A stretch of DNA of 64,000 nucleotides from Strongyloides papillosus (lineage: Eukaryota > Nematoda > Chromadorea > Rhabditida > Strongyloididae), in NCBI GenBank assembly GCA_005656395.1, contig SRSI01000004.1, forward strand, positions 248,001 to 312,000. The letters run 5' to 3'. The notes below the pieces were generated by a model, which was given only the letters and a program-made list of their open reading frames with translations, was not told the origin of the DNA and did not search any database. The translations under genes were made by a program, and so were the position numbers. Within the stretch, counting starts at the first letter, position 1. Each line of letters starts with the position of its first letter. Below are positions 1 through 11,347 of this stretch, one piece after another.

Positions 1-124
1 AAAATTCCTTTTCTAAACTCCAATTTCTTTTTATATTATCAGTAAATTTGTCAGATGAGAATCTGGCAAATTCTTCTTTTCCATCTGAACTCGAGTCATC
101 AGAAAAGTTTGAGCCGTCACTCAT
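1..124 (-). CDS. N-terminus of unidentified acidic protein (runs off the window)
   Basis: The reverse strand reads open from an ATG at 124 to the window edge, giving 41 residues rich in Ser, Asp, Glu and Lys (begins MSDGSNFSDDSSSDG). A T-run ending in AG (plus-strand ct at 127-128) lies two bases upstream of the ATG, a typical nematode trans-splice or 5' UTR acceptor, which supports this start. The visible part looks disordered and shows no domain; the family cannot be told from it. A short random open frame is the alternative, but the acceptor and the composition make a real first exon likelier. Confidence 0.55.
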   Translation of the reverse strand, partial: MSDGSNFSDDSSSDGKEEFARFSSDKFTDNIKRNWSLEKEF

Positions 125-2292
125 AACTAAAAAATTTAATTAATTTAATAACAATGAAAGTATAATTCGATAAATATTAAATTAAAAAATAAGGAAATAG
201 AGATTATCTAATAGTAATAAATAGAAAATGATATAGGTTTTAAATGATATACACTACCTTCCAATTATACAACTATACATTTGCCATTTTCGTTTTGGGG
301 TAACAGACTAGACATATATCACCTTTAAATTTTGATTAAAAAGAGACAAACAGATGTGTGAATATGTTAGGATGTAATATACCTTTAATAGTATTAAAAA
401 GCTTTTACAATCATTTTATTGAAATAGAATTTTTGTTGAATTATGTTTCTTGATAAAATTTCATATTTACTAACATTTCTTTTCAAATTTTTGATAATTC
501 AGTAAAATCATACATTAAAAAGAAAATAATATAATATTTGTTTTAAATGATTTTTTTTACCAATTAATGACTTTTTTAATTCTTGTTTTTCCATATAAGC
601 AAATAAATTTTATAATGTCGTAACACACAAAGTTAGAAAGTTCATATTGTTTTTTCACCCCAAAATAATATAAATTCAGAAAACTAGAAGCAACTAATTA
701 TGAAATGAATTAAAAATTATATAGTTGCGATAATAAAGATGATAAGTATTTTATTGCAAGATGGATATAAGTAATTTGATATCATGTACATGTATACATT
801 TAATATCATTCTGATATATAGAATTTATAGAATTTAATATACTTCACTTTATTATAAAATTTGTAGTATGGTTTATATTATTAAAATAGAGTATGATAGT
901 TTCAATAGGTACACAGACTTTTTTGCATCCTGAATGTTTTTTATACTTGTTGGATACATTGTCTATAAAAAACACCTACTTTAATAACATTGATAACATA
1001 AAAAAGTAACTCTCCCGTCATAACTTTAACAAATATCCCATAATGTCTTTTTACATATAGTGTGAATAAATTATTATAATATTTCATACCTTTTACAAAA
1101 TCATGATCGTTCTCAATATTTATATAGTTCTAATGGATCATATAGAATAATGATTCCTTTCTGACATAAGCATATATTTCTAAAAAATATAATTATTATT
1201 CATTTTATGATGATTGAAGGTTTTCTAATGGCTATTTTAAAAACAATCTAATTTTACTAGTATTTATGAAAGTAGTAATGATTTTAATTTTTATAATTTT
1301 AAAGTAAAATAGTACTGGACCATCAAAAACCGATAAAACAGTGACAGATAAAGAATTTTTATTTGGATATTATTAATTTTTAAAATATTAAGATATTCAA
1401 ATTAGGTATTTATTGCATTTTTCTTTAATTAATCATTGATTTTTGTACTATTTGTGTATTACGACATTTAACAAATAATTTTGTAAATTTGACATGCATA
1501 TTTTCATAAAAGCACTTTTTTATAATTTTTTTTACATAAGGATATAGAACTTTTTTTAGTAAGTAGAAAATTTCCAATTGGTATGTGCCGTAATTTTGTT
1601 CACTTGTATGTCAGTAGTTATAATTGAACTTTCAATTGATCAAACAACAATTCCTCCCTTTAAGACGTCTCTTTTACAAACGATTGAAATATCTTTCTAC
1701 AAACATTTTCTCTGGTGTCTTGAACAATGATATTAGTCAATGTTTTGACATGATTATAGCCTAGTCCAGTGATATCTTTTGAATACACAAATAAAATTCT
1801 TCATTAAGAATTATGGGAATTTAAAAAAAAATTAATCAAAATGTGGGTTAACAAAATAGATTATACCAAATATTGCTAAAATATCAGTTTTAAACTTAAT
1901 TAAAGGACGATAAACAATTTATATTGAAGATTTTAACTCTAAAAACAACAAACTATATCGGTGAAAAAATTTTTAACAATTTAATTTTGTCGGCATTGGA
2001 AAAAAATAATTTATGAATTATACATTTATATAAAAATGAAATGGTTTTTTACAATGACGTTTCTTTCGCAATTAATTTATTACAATTAACAAAGGTCTAT
2101 TAAAAGATGATATGACCATATATTTTATGATTAAGAAATAGATAAAATTTTTTATTATATCTATATAATAAATGTTCTTGTTTGATGATAAACTTTTTAA
2201 ATTGATTTTAAAAAATAGATATTATATTGAGGCTAATTTATTATTTTAAATTAATAGTATTAAATATAGATATAAGAAAAAAACATATATGA
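125..2292. other. Gene-less AT-rich stretch
   Basis: No convincing open frame, RNA gene or repeat was seen in this stretch. It separates the leftmost gene from the 3' end of the first VWA-like gene and is made of AT-rich, low-complexity sequence with scattered T-runs. Confidence 0.6.
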
Positions 2293-3594
2293 CTATACAA
2301 TATTATCACAGGCTATGGAATTATTAAAAAATTTTTCCAAGCTATAAATACTACGTGTAGTTAAATTCCATAAAAATATATTCGAAGGTTGTAGTATATT
2401 TAAATCTGATATTAAAGTACCATTTCCCATTATTATAAAATTTAACGTTCCTTTACTTTTTAATATTTTTACTTCCTCAATTGATTTATCTATTTCATTT
2501 CTAGATATTTGTGATATAAAAATGTACGTTGATATTAACCAATCAGAAGGTATTGGAAGCATATTTAATCTTTGTGTTAAAAGATAAAAATTTGACATTT
2601 TCCTTTGTTTTAACATATATATATCCATCATAAATTCTTGGATATTCATAATTTCACCAAATGTAAACCAACGATTATACTTTATATCAAATGAATCAAT
2701 TGAAACTTTTGAATAATTTGTTATCAATAATGATATGTTATTTTGTATAACATTTTTAATAAAATGAAATTGACTTTTATCTAAAAATTGACTATTTGTA
2801 TCTATAGAAATAGAGAAATAAGTTTTACATTTGTCTATTGGAATTGTCATTTGTGTTGTTGATGTAAAATCTGTTGATGTTGAGTAAATTGAAGGTATTG
2901 TTGTAAGAGGTAGTGTGATTGTTGATGTCTCATGAGAAGCGCATATTTTATTAAAAATCCATTTAGTAACATCAATGTATAAACTTCTTCCACGAAAATA
3001 ATAAACATTCTCATCACCAGCTAAATAAGTAGCATTTTGTAAATATGCGTGATCAAAGACTATTGCTAATGTTTTTAGGTTATTTAATTTTTCATTTTTA
3101 ATTTGCTCAAGCAAAGCTTTTGTAGATTGTAAGTCCTCAAGATATGAATTAATAAAAAAAATAATGGCTGGGTAATCTGTATAAATATGTTTGTCAACTA
3201 ATTTTAGATGGTCATAAAATTTGATTGTAAGATTTAAATATGAAATATTATTTTGACTATATGGAATTTTTATTAATTGTATAATGTAATCATTTAGTGA
3301 ATTGTCATCTTTCGGCTGAACAATATTAAAACCATTAGTTAACATTTTTAAACCTTCTCCTACAACAGAAACATAAATTTCATCGTTATCCACAAAATTT
3401 TTATTAAAATATGTTTCAATAATAGCTAATTGTTTATCAAAAACAATTTCGGCGTTCATTGATTTGTCACAGAAAAATAAAATATATTGTTTAGAGCAAC
3501 CTTTAATATCATTTTTATTGGAAATAGGTTCAATGGCAAATAATTGTTGGGAAAAAAATATAAACGTAAAAAATATTCTATGAAATACAAACAT
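2293..3594 (-). CDS. Secreted protein with two VWA-like domains, 433 aa
   Basis: A single-exon frame starting with ATG. Residues 1-20 are a hydrophobic signal peptide and no other membrane segment is seen, so the product is probably secreted. Two von Willebrand A-like modules can be recognised, about residues 32-215 and 255-430, joined by a Thr/Ser-rich linker. The second module aligns well with the last module of the neighbouring 1028-aa protein: both have a run like 'IQNNIS', a 'DIYFLKQ/DIYMLKQ' stretch, and a strand like 'KGSLTFVIIGTG/KGTLNFIIMGNG'. The metal-site motif is not canonical (DTNSQ in the second module). Many N-x-S/T sites fit an extracellular protein. It lies 383 bases downstream of its paralogue on the same strand, so a local duplication is likely. 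Function is unknown; adhesion or ligand binding is inferred only from the fold. Confidence 0.8.
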   Translation of the reverse strand: MFVFHRIFFTFIFFSQQLFAIEPISNKNDIKGCSKQYILFFCDKSMNAEIVFDKQLAIIETYFNKNFVDNDEIYVSVVGEGLKMLTNGFNIVQPKDDNSLNDYIIQLIKIPYSQNNISYLNLTIKFYDHLKLVDKHIYTDYPAIIFFINSYLEDLQSTKALLEQIKNEKLNNLKTLAIVFDHAYLQNATYLAGDENVYYFRGRSLYIDVTKWIFNKICASHETSTITLPLTTIPSIYSTSTDFTSTTQMTIPIDKCKTYFSISIDTNSQFLDKSQFHFIKNVIQNNISLLITNYSKVSIDSFDIKYNRWFTFGEIMNIQEFMMDIYMLKQRKMSNFYLLTQRLNMLPIPSDWLISTYIFISQISRNEIDKSIEEVKILKSKGTLNFIIMGNGTLISDLNILQPSNIFLWNLTTRSIYSLEKFFNNSIACDNIV

Positions 3595-3977
3595 TTTATC
3601 ATTAAAATATTAACAATGAATATAATTTTTATTTCATATATTTTTTATATCATCAATTTAAATATCTACATTTGATTAAAAGACATACAATTTTTGCACT
3701 TTTTAACATTTTTTTGATAAAATATATATCTAATTAAAAAATGATGGAATATTTTTATAGATTATTTTAGAAAAAAATTAATATAAAAAAAAGAATTCTT
3801 TAAAATTATTGTAAGAATACTTTCTATTTTATAAAAGTTTATTTTTTTGGAAATATACATATTTAAAATGTTTATGCAATTTTTTAAAAAAAAATTGAAG
3901 AAAATTCAAAAGTACCCGAAAAAATAAAAAATATGTTGAAATCTAATCATTTTTGAGTGTTTTTGCTTGCTAAAAGT
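3595..3977. other. Spacer between the two VWA-like genes
   Basis: 383 bases of AT-rich sequence between two genes in the same direction. It holds the 3' end of the 1028-aa gene and the 5' flank of the 433-aa gene. No further feature is seen. Confidence 0.6.
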
Positions 3978-6900
3978 TTAACAAACTAAGGAATTTTTGA
4001 GTTCATCTATCAATTCTTCAATTGAGCAGCTTTTGAAATTCCAGTAAATAACATTGGTATAATTCAATAATTGTAAATCGTTTTTATTGATTCCAGTTCC
4101 TATTATTACAAAAGTTAAAGAACCTTTATTTTTCAGAGAAGTAGCATATTTAATTGATAATCCAATTTCGGTTATGTTTTTATGTGCTATAAATATAAAT
4201 GTTGATAATTTTCCACCGTTAATATCCTGACTATCTAAAAATTGCATTAATTTACTTAAACGTGATGCACCACTTTGTTTTAAAAAATATATATCCATAT
4301 AAAATTCATAAATATTATGAATTTTTGAAAATGGAAAATTTTTTTGATTTTCATCAAATGAAAATACTGATACTTTGGTGAAATTATTTATAATACTTGA
4401 TATGTTATTTTGAATTATTGTTTTTGTAAATTGAAAATCATAATCACTTAAAGCTTCATTAAATGTATCGAGGGCAAAAGAAATATATAAATCACAAATT
4501 CCATGTTGTCCTTCAGTTGTTGTTAAAGGAAAGACAGTATTGCTATCACAATCAAAATTACAATTTAATGAATCTTTAAAATAATTAACTAATTCGGTGA
4601 TATTACAATTTGCAAAATCTAAATGGTAAATTGAAGTAGGATTTAGTTTTAAAAAATTATCTGTATATGATCCTGTACCCACAAGTACAAGATTTAATGT
4701 ACCGATAGATTTTAAATAATTTACTGCATTATATGATAATTCAATTTCATTTTCATCAAACTTTGTTATAAAAACAAACGTATTTAAACGAGTATTTGTC
4801 TGAATAGCTATTTTATCAACTAAATAATTTAAAATTACACTTAATCTCCATCCCGGATTTTGGCGAAGTGAATTTAAATTACTCACAAAATCAATAATAT
4901 TATTCAAAGAACCGATCGGATTATTTATATCAACATTTTCGTTATACGAACTAATCCCAACATGACTATAATCTGTAATAATTGATGAAATATTGTTCTC
5001 TAAATATCCAATTAATTGGTTAAATTCATTAAAACTTAATACATCTGAAGATGTGTCAATAGAAAACATAATATTACATAATTTTTGATTTGGATCACAA
5101 GGTGCTGGTATACATGTTTCTGTACATGTTAAAGAATCGCTAAAAAAATTTACAATTGGTTCAATATCACAAGTACTAAGATCAAATGTTGTTAAATTTG
5201 AGTATGTTAATGAATTTAACTCAGCTTTTTTAATATCGGTTCCAAGAATAATAAAATTTAATGATCCTTTAGAATTAATTGAATATGAATAATATGATGA
5301 TTTTTCAATTTCATTTTGATCATATTTTGAGATAAAAACAAATGTTGATACTTTATAATTATTTGGTGATTCTAACATATTAATTTTTTGCAATAATGTA
5401 CTTAATCTAGATCCAGGCTGTTGTGAAATATTACTCATTGCATTTATAAAATCGTCTTGAATTTCCATAGTACCATAGTAACGATCAAGATTTGCATTTT
5501 CATTGTAATCAAATAACGTTGTTCTTTTAAAATCTGGGATAACTTTTGATATATTATACTGTAATAAATGCACTTGATTTTCAAAAAAGGTAGGCATTAA
5601 TACATCTGTTGAAGAATCAGTAGCTATGATTACATTACATTCTTTTTTTTCTATACAAGGTGACGGTGTAGTTGTTGTTATAGAACAATCATTTCTACTA
5701 CACATCATTTGATTAATAAAAAATTTTACTAATCCATCAATATCACATTCTGCTAAATCAAATGTGTAAATCTTACTAGGATTTAAAGGTTCTAATATCT
5801 CTTGTTTAATAGCTGTACCCAATATTATAAAATTAAGTGTTCCTTTACTTTTTAATTCTACTGCTAATGGTATTGAAGACCATACATTAGTAATATTTTG
5901 TGATAAAAAAACGTAAGTCGAGAGTTTCCCACATTTTGGTACATTTAAATTGTTTAAAGATTCAAGTACAGATGTAAAATTGAATCCTGGTTGTTGTTTA
6001 AATGAATCGAGTGCCATAATATAATCATTTTTTGATTTTAAAGTATCAAAATTTTCTTTAATTGTTACATATTTATTATATCCGACAAGAGCCACATTAC
6101 CAAAATCTGGAATAATATTTGAGATATTATTTTGAAGAATTTGTATTTGAGTATCAAAATAATTAGGGGTCAAGATGTCAGAAGATAAATCAACACCAAT
6201 GGCAATGTTACAATCAAGTGGTGGTTGTTGCGTTGTTGTTATAATTGGAGCTGAAGGTGTTGTTGAGGAACAAATTATAGAATCCAATAATCCACACGTT
6301 TGTGTTGTTTTAATAAAATTTAAAATTTCATTAATATCACAACTAATAAAATCATACGTTAAAATATTAGATGGATTTAGTGGTGACAATTCTCGAGCGT
6401 TTATATTATTACCAAGTATTATAAAATTAATAGAACCTTTCTCCTTTATTTTATTTACTAATGGTATAGATTTCTGTATTTCATCAAGATTGTATTTTGA
6501 TATAAACACATATATTGATAATTTTCCACAAAATGGAGGATTTAACGAAGCAATTTTATTTAACACTAAACTTAATCTAGATCCTTTTCCTTGAGTAAAT
6601 GTATCTAAATTTCTTTTAAAGTCATCTATTGTATACATACTATAAAAATTATATCCATTTTCTGGATAATTATTATAAGATGTCAAGTAAATATTTCTAA
6701 AATTTGTAATTAACGTTGAAACATTATTTTTCATGATTTCAATTTGTGTCATAAATTCATACAATGACATTTTGTCAAGTGAAGAATCTACAACAAATGC
6801 CATATCACAAATTATAGGTGGTAATGTTGATATTGTTGTAGTTGTTAGTGTACCTAAACTACCATTATTACTTGGATTATTAATTATAGTTGTTGTTTGT

Positions 6901-7064
6901 ATTGTCGTAGTTGTTTGATCGCCACTACTACTACCACCACTATCTGAATTTTTTGAATTTTTAGTTAACTCAACAACAGCAACAACAATTAAAGCTACCC
7001 CAATTAATAAAATAATGGTTGCTACTCCAGCAATAAGCATACTTTTTTTTGAAGGAGAAGCCAT
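3978..7064 (-). CDS. Type II membrane protein with five tandem VWA-like domains, 1028 aa
   Basis: Single-exon frame. Residues about 9-33 form one hydrophobic segment after a short basic N-terminus, which predicts a type II anchor with a large extracellular part. A Thr-rich stretch (about 50-83) follows, then five repeats of roughly 175-190 residues beginning near 86, 285, 477, 670 and 860, separated by Cys-containing Thr/Pro linkers. Each repeat has a first strand ending in an acidic motif (VDSSLD, VDLSSD, TDSSTD, IDTSSD, LDTFNE), an amphipathic 'NNIS' helix, a 'KLSTFVFIS'-like strand, a 'KGSLNFIILG'-like strand and a closing Cys. This is the order of the VWA fold. The MIDAS motif DxSxS is replaced mostly by DxSxD and is lost in the fifth repeat. 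An acceptor-like TTTAG ends 13 bases upstream of the ATG. The gene is paralogous to its 433-aa neighbour. Role unknown; a cell-surface adhesion or cuticle-associated protein is an inference. Confidence 0.85.
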   Translation of the reverse strand: MASPSKKSMLIAGVATIILLIGVALIVVAVVELTKNSKNSDSGGSSSGDQTTTTIQTTTIINNPSNNGSLGTLTTTTISTLPPIICDMAFVVDSSLDKMSLYEFMTQIEIMKNNVSTLITNFRNIYLTSYNNYPENGYNFYSMYTIDDFKRNLDTFTQGKGSRLSLVLNKIASLNPPFCGKLSIYVFISKYNLDEIQKSIPLVNKIKEKGSINFIILGNNINARELSPLNPSNILTYDFISCDINEILNFIKTTQTCGLLDSIICSSTTPSAPIITTTQQPPLDCNIAIGVDLSSDILTPNYFDTQIQILQNNISNIIPDFGNVALVGYNKYVTIKENFDTLKSKNDYIMALDSFKQQPGFNFTSVLESLNNLNVPKCGKLSTYVFLSQNITNVWSSIPLAVELKSKGTLNFIILGTAIKQEILEPLNPSKIYTFDLAECDIDGLVKFFINQMMCSRNDCSITTTTPSPCIEKKECNVIIATDSSTDVLMPTFFENQVHLLQYNISKVIPDFKRTTLFDYNENANLDRYYGTMEIQDDFINAMSNISQQPGSRLSTLLQKINMLESPNNYKVSTFVFISKYDQNEIEKSSYYSYSINSKGSLNFIILGTDIKKAELNSLTYSNLTTFDLSTCDIEPIVNFFSDSLTCTETCIPAPCDPNQKLCNIMFSIDTSSDVLSFNEFNQLIGYLENNISSIITDYSHVGISSYNENVDINNPIGSLNNIIDFVSNLNSLRQNPGWRLSVILNYLVDKIAIQTNTRLNTFVFITKFDENEIELSYNAVNYLKSIGTLNLVLVGTGSYTDNFLKLNPTSIYHLDFANCNITELVNYFKDSLNCNFDCDSNTVFPLTTTEGQHGICDLYISFALDTFNEALSDYDFQFTKTIIQNNISSIINNFTKVSVFSFDENQKNFPFSKIHNIYEFYMDIYFLKQSGASRLSKLMQFLDSQDINGGKLSTFIFIAHKNITEIGLSIKYATSLKNKGSLTFVIIGTGINKNDLQLLNYTNVIYWNFKSCSIEELIDELKNSLVC

Positions 7065-10000
7065 TTTATATGAATTCCTAAATTAAATAATTAATAAATT
7101 TGATATTTTGCCTTTTAGTTAAAAATAAACAAAGTAATATAGATTAATTTTATAATATAAAAAATTTGAGTTTAATTTTTATAAAAACTTAATTCGAGAG
7201 ATTTTTTTTTATAAATTTATAAATGCGATAATAAGAATTTTAAAATTATTTATATTAAACATTTTTGGAACTAATTTTTTAGTTTACTTATCGTTTTAAC
7301 AACAAATTTATTACTAAGTGTATTATTTAATATTTTATTTGTTATTCAACTCATAAAAATTCCGATTCTTAGATTATAAATGAACTTTGATATATATATA
7401 TCCATTTGTGTATAATATTTCATTATGAGTAATATTTTATTATCATTTACCAATAATATTAACAAAACATTTTATTAATAGGTGCGTTAAAAAGTAAAGG
7501 CTTAGGTTTGATTAACGAAGGAGTGGGAGTAGATAATGGGGAAAAATATAAAATTTTTTGGGTTTAGAAGAAATTTTAAAATATGTAAAATATTTGTGTA
7601 TTATATACAATCAGCATATACTTATAAACATTTATTTATTTATTATATAAAAGTAATATATTAAAAATTATATTTAACTTAACAACTCATTATATAAACG
7701 AATTTTTTACAATCTAAAAGGGTGTCGTAAATAAAAAATTTCTTTTTTTTCTGATAAATAATTATTTGATAAAGTCAAATATTGTTGAAGAACATAAATA
7801 TTAGATAATATTTAATATTAGAATTAAATATATTTTATTTAATATTACTAGAAAATCGTAATATGTAGTAAAAAAATTTCTCTACAACTGATAATAAATA
7901 GTTACAAAATTTTTTTGCATGAATATGAAAGAAACTCATCTGAAATTTAATAAAAAAAATAATCCTTATAAAATATTGCATTTAATTCATCTTTAAATAA
8001 TTTATTAATAGAAAGAAATTTTACGATGTAAATACAGTAATTATAATAACTAGCTCCAAAAAGTATTTACGTAAAGTAAAAGAACAGTAATCATTTCAAT
8101 TTTACTAGAATAGTTTGTAAGTTAATAAATGTTCTTTAGTAAATTAGTTGGATTTAAAACAATTGTTAAAAAAATAGAATTAACACTTATTTAAATTTGA
8201 AAAAAATTTGGAATATATAATTATTAAGGATGTGAATTTCTTGACAACAAGGAACAATACAAAATTTTCATTGTTATTAAATTTAGTTTTAAATAAAGTT
8301 GATGCTAGTACCCTGATAAAGCATTTTATTTAGGCATCATACCTAATTCATTTATAATTAAACTTTTATAAAAATTTTTGAAGTCATTGTTGATCAATTA
8401 GATAGTAGAAAAAATTAATAATTTTTTTTTGTATTCTACTAATTTAAAACAATAAATTTTATTAATTTATATATCACTTTAATCAAATTATTTTAACATA
8501 GGGGAGAATCTTTTTGATTGCATCTGTCACACTTTTTAATTTTGGTATTTTATAAATATAGAAAGAAAAACTTAACTATGGCTATCTTCAAATCTATAAA
8601 TATCAAGATTTTATTTTAATCAATGAAGAAATAAAAATTCATGTTAATATTTATATAAAATACAAAAATTGTTGAATTGGTTTAATCTTTGAAAGCTTAA
8701 TTAATCAAATCAGATTTTTAAATAAATCATAAAGGAAAAAGAAAAAATATAAAATATAAATCTTAACAAGAATTTGAGTGTTTATAAATTGTGATAAGAC
8801 TTTATTAATGACAATAACTAATAATAACAAAATATGCTATTTATTGAACAAAAAAAAAATTAAAACGCAATATTAAACATTCTGTTATGTATAGTACAAA
8901 AAATTAACTGTTATAAATTTTAATCAAAAGTATACATAAGTATCAAAAAAAAATGATATCTAGTAATAGAAGTGCATAATTTTACTTTTTGATTAATGCT
9001 TATAATGATTGTAAAAAGAAAAAATCGTTGTGGATCTTTATTATTTGGAAAATTTAAGCAAAACAAATTTGATTTAAAAATTTTCAAATACAATAATTCT
9101 AAATAATTTGTTGAAAAAGTTATTTTAGAATTTTTCTTTGCGTACCATACTTTTTATTAAAAACTTAAAATTTTATTAGATTTTAAAGTTAATCAGTAAT
9201 CTTATTTTATTTTTTACATATTGGCAATATAACTTTTATATAATATTTATTTTAGCTTTATTTCTACATTTTTATATAGAATATCTTTTAAATTGATCAT
9301 AAGAAAATTTAGAATTTGTTACTTTTAACTGGCAATATTTAATGAAAATAAAAAACTTACCTATATTTAAAACAATACTAATGATATGAAATTATTGTTC
9401 TCAAAGATATAATGTTTAAAAGATTCTCTGATGAATGAATCACTAATTTTTTTAATATTAACAGCAACAAATAAATTAAATGTTTTTTAATTTTTTAATG
9501 TTTAATAAAACTGTCTGATTTTTAGTTGAATATAATAAACATTTATTTTTAAATTTCTTATTTTTCCACAACTAAAATATCATATTTTGTTTCAGAAAAG
9601 TAATCATTTGTAATAAAATTACTTAATCAAAACTTAATATTTTTTTCTACACGTATTAAAAAAAATTTACAAAAATTTGTTTAAAAAAAGTATTTTACAG
9701 ACAATTAAATTCGTTTAATATTTTTATTCTTCAAAAAAAATGTTTTAAAGACTCATGATGTTGAAAGTCATGCATGTAAAATATGATATAATCGATCAAA
9801 TAGATTGAATATTAGTTGATAGTTTTTTTAAAACACTTTATAAAATATACCAAATTTGAAGTGATGTAATTATATTTATCTTCTGAAGCAATTATTTTAA
9901 TTACCACCTAAAAAGGTATATTAGTGTTGAATATTTTAAAAAATATATTATTAACATTGAAAAGGCAAAGATTATTGATATTTAATAAGGTAATATATTA

Positions 10001-10954
10001 TGTTGAAAAAAATTTTGTCAATTTAATTTATGGGAGGTAAACTCTGTAAACAAACAGTAGTAAATTTAATAAAGAATCAGGAAGCAAAGGTTATAAAATG
10101 AAATAAATACTCCATCTTTATGAAATACCAATAGAAAAATTATAAAAGGGAATAAGACAGAATAATTTAAGTAATTTGATTATTAAAATCATACTAAGCT
10201 AGGTCGAGACTCAATGAAATATACATATCTCAAAAAGAATAATCATTAAAAAATATATTAATTACTTGACAAATAAAGAAAGTTTACTTAAACATTTTCT
10301 CGTTTCATTTTAAATTTTGTTTTTGATACTAGAATTGAATTAAGCCAAATTGTATCCAGAATATATATGTGATGTAATATCTGGCTACACAGCGTAATTA
10401 TAAAAACTTCTAAATGATATAGTGTATGGTTTTCTAAGACGATTGTATAAAGATGATATTAATTAAGTCTATTAAACCACTAAGTTTAAAGAAATTTTAC
10501 TAAATTTTGTTTTTTCGTTGCCAAACTATAAATAAGAAGAGACTATTTATAGTAAAGCTAAATGTTCATTGTAGATTTAGCTGAAAAATAATATTCATCT
10601 AATAAATTTCTTTTGTTAGACGTTTATCTCTTAAAGCTTTTATATTCATTTAAATTTTTATATAGATAAATCTATATTTAAAAATCTTTTAAAATAGTCA
10701 TTATGCATTTTATGTTTACTAAAAATCTACGTTTTTTAATTCAATTATATTTTTTACCTCATTTAGTTGTAAAAATTGTATGAACTACAAGACTTGTATT
10801 ACTTTTAATAATTAAAAGCAATAATATTTATAAAAACCACTATATAGAAAAACAACTATCATAAACATTTTATTATCACAAACACTATTAATAAATAGAT
10901 GTCTAAATAAATAGCCACAAATAATTATCCGTGGTTTAAAAATTTACTACACAA
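7065..10954. other. Long gene-less AT-rich stretch
   Basis: About 3.9 kb with no frame, splice pattern or RNA gene that could be supported. It lies upstream of the 1028-aa VWA gene, so its proximal part presumably holds that gene's promoter. The rest is AT-rich with homopolymer runs. Confidence 0.55.
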
Positions 10955-11345
10955 TTATTCCTCATTGAAAATTTTGTCATTAATATCTACACAAGACAAT
11001 TCTGATTTGTCTAAATCATTGAAATATTTGTAGTCAAGTACATATTCGGCGTTAGCACAATTTCTTGAATTATAAATATGAGCGTCATTTATTAATTTTA
11101 TTTCTTCCTCAGCTAACAATTTCTTACTTTCATCATTAGAGTAGACATTTTTATCTTTTAAAATTTTACTAAGTTGAGAAGAAAACAAATGATATCTCAC
11201 AAAGTATGTTAATCTGGTGCACCAATTTCATCAAATATATTAAAAAGTTGTCACAGCTTAATTCTTTTATCAACTAAACTGCTGCATGTATCCATTTTTC
11301 CGAAAATGCAAGCGATTCACTATATGTCAATCTCAGTTGATTATA
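10955..11345 (-). pseudogene. Decayed coding fragment beside a mariner element
   Basis: The reverse strand from about 11200 down to 10955 is open for some 80 codons of protein-like composition (ends KSELSCVDINDKIFNEE), but has no in-frame ATG at its start. Upstream, up to the transposon edge, coding-like words continue in other frames ('SEKWIHAAV' then stop; 'FNIFDEIGAPD' then stop), as if frameshifts and stops had broken a longer frame. It ends abruptly at the inverted repeat of the mariner element. The original family was not recognised. It could instead be an exon of an unseen gene, but the broken frames argue for a pseudogene. Confidence 0.4.
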
Positions 11346-11347
11346 TA

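Noticed and set aside
290..665. Inverted TTTTGGGGT / ACCCCAAAA pair near 292 and 647 as possible transposon ends
   Set aside because: Only about nine bases match, with no target duplication and no extension of the repeat.
6175..6918. Plus-strand frames opposite the VWA gene
   Set aside because: They mirror the Thr-rich linkers and strands of the real minus-strand frame and show no independent coding features.
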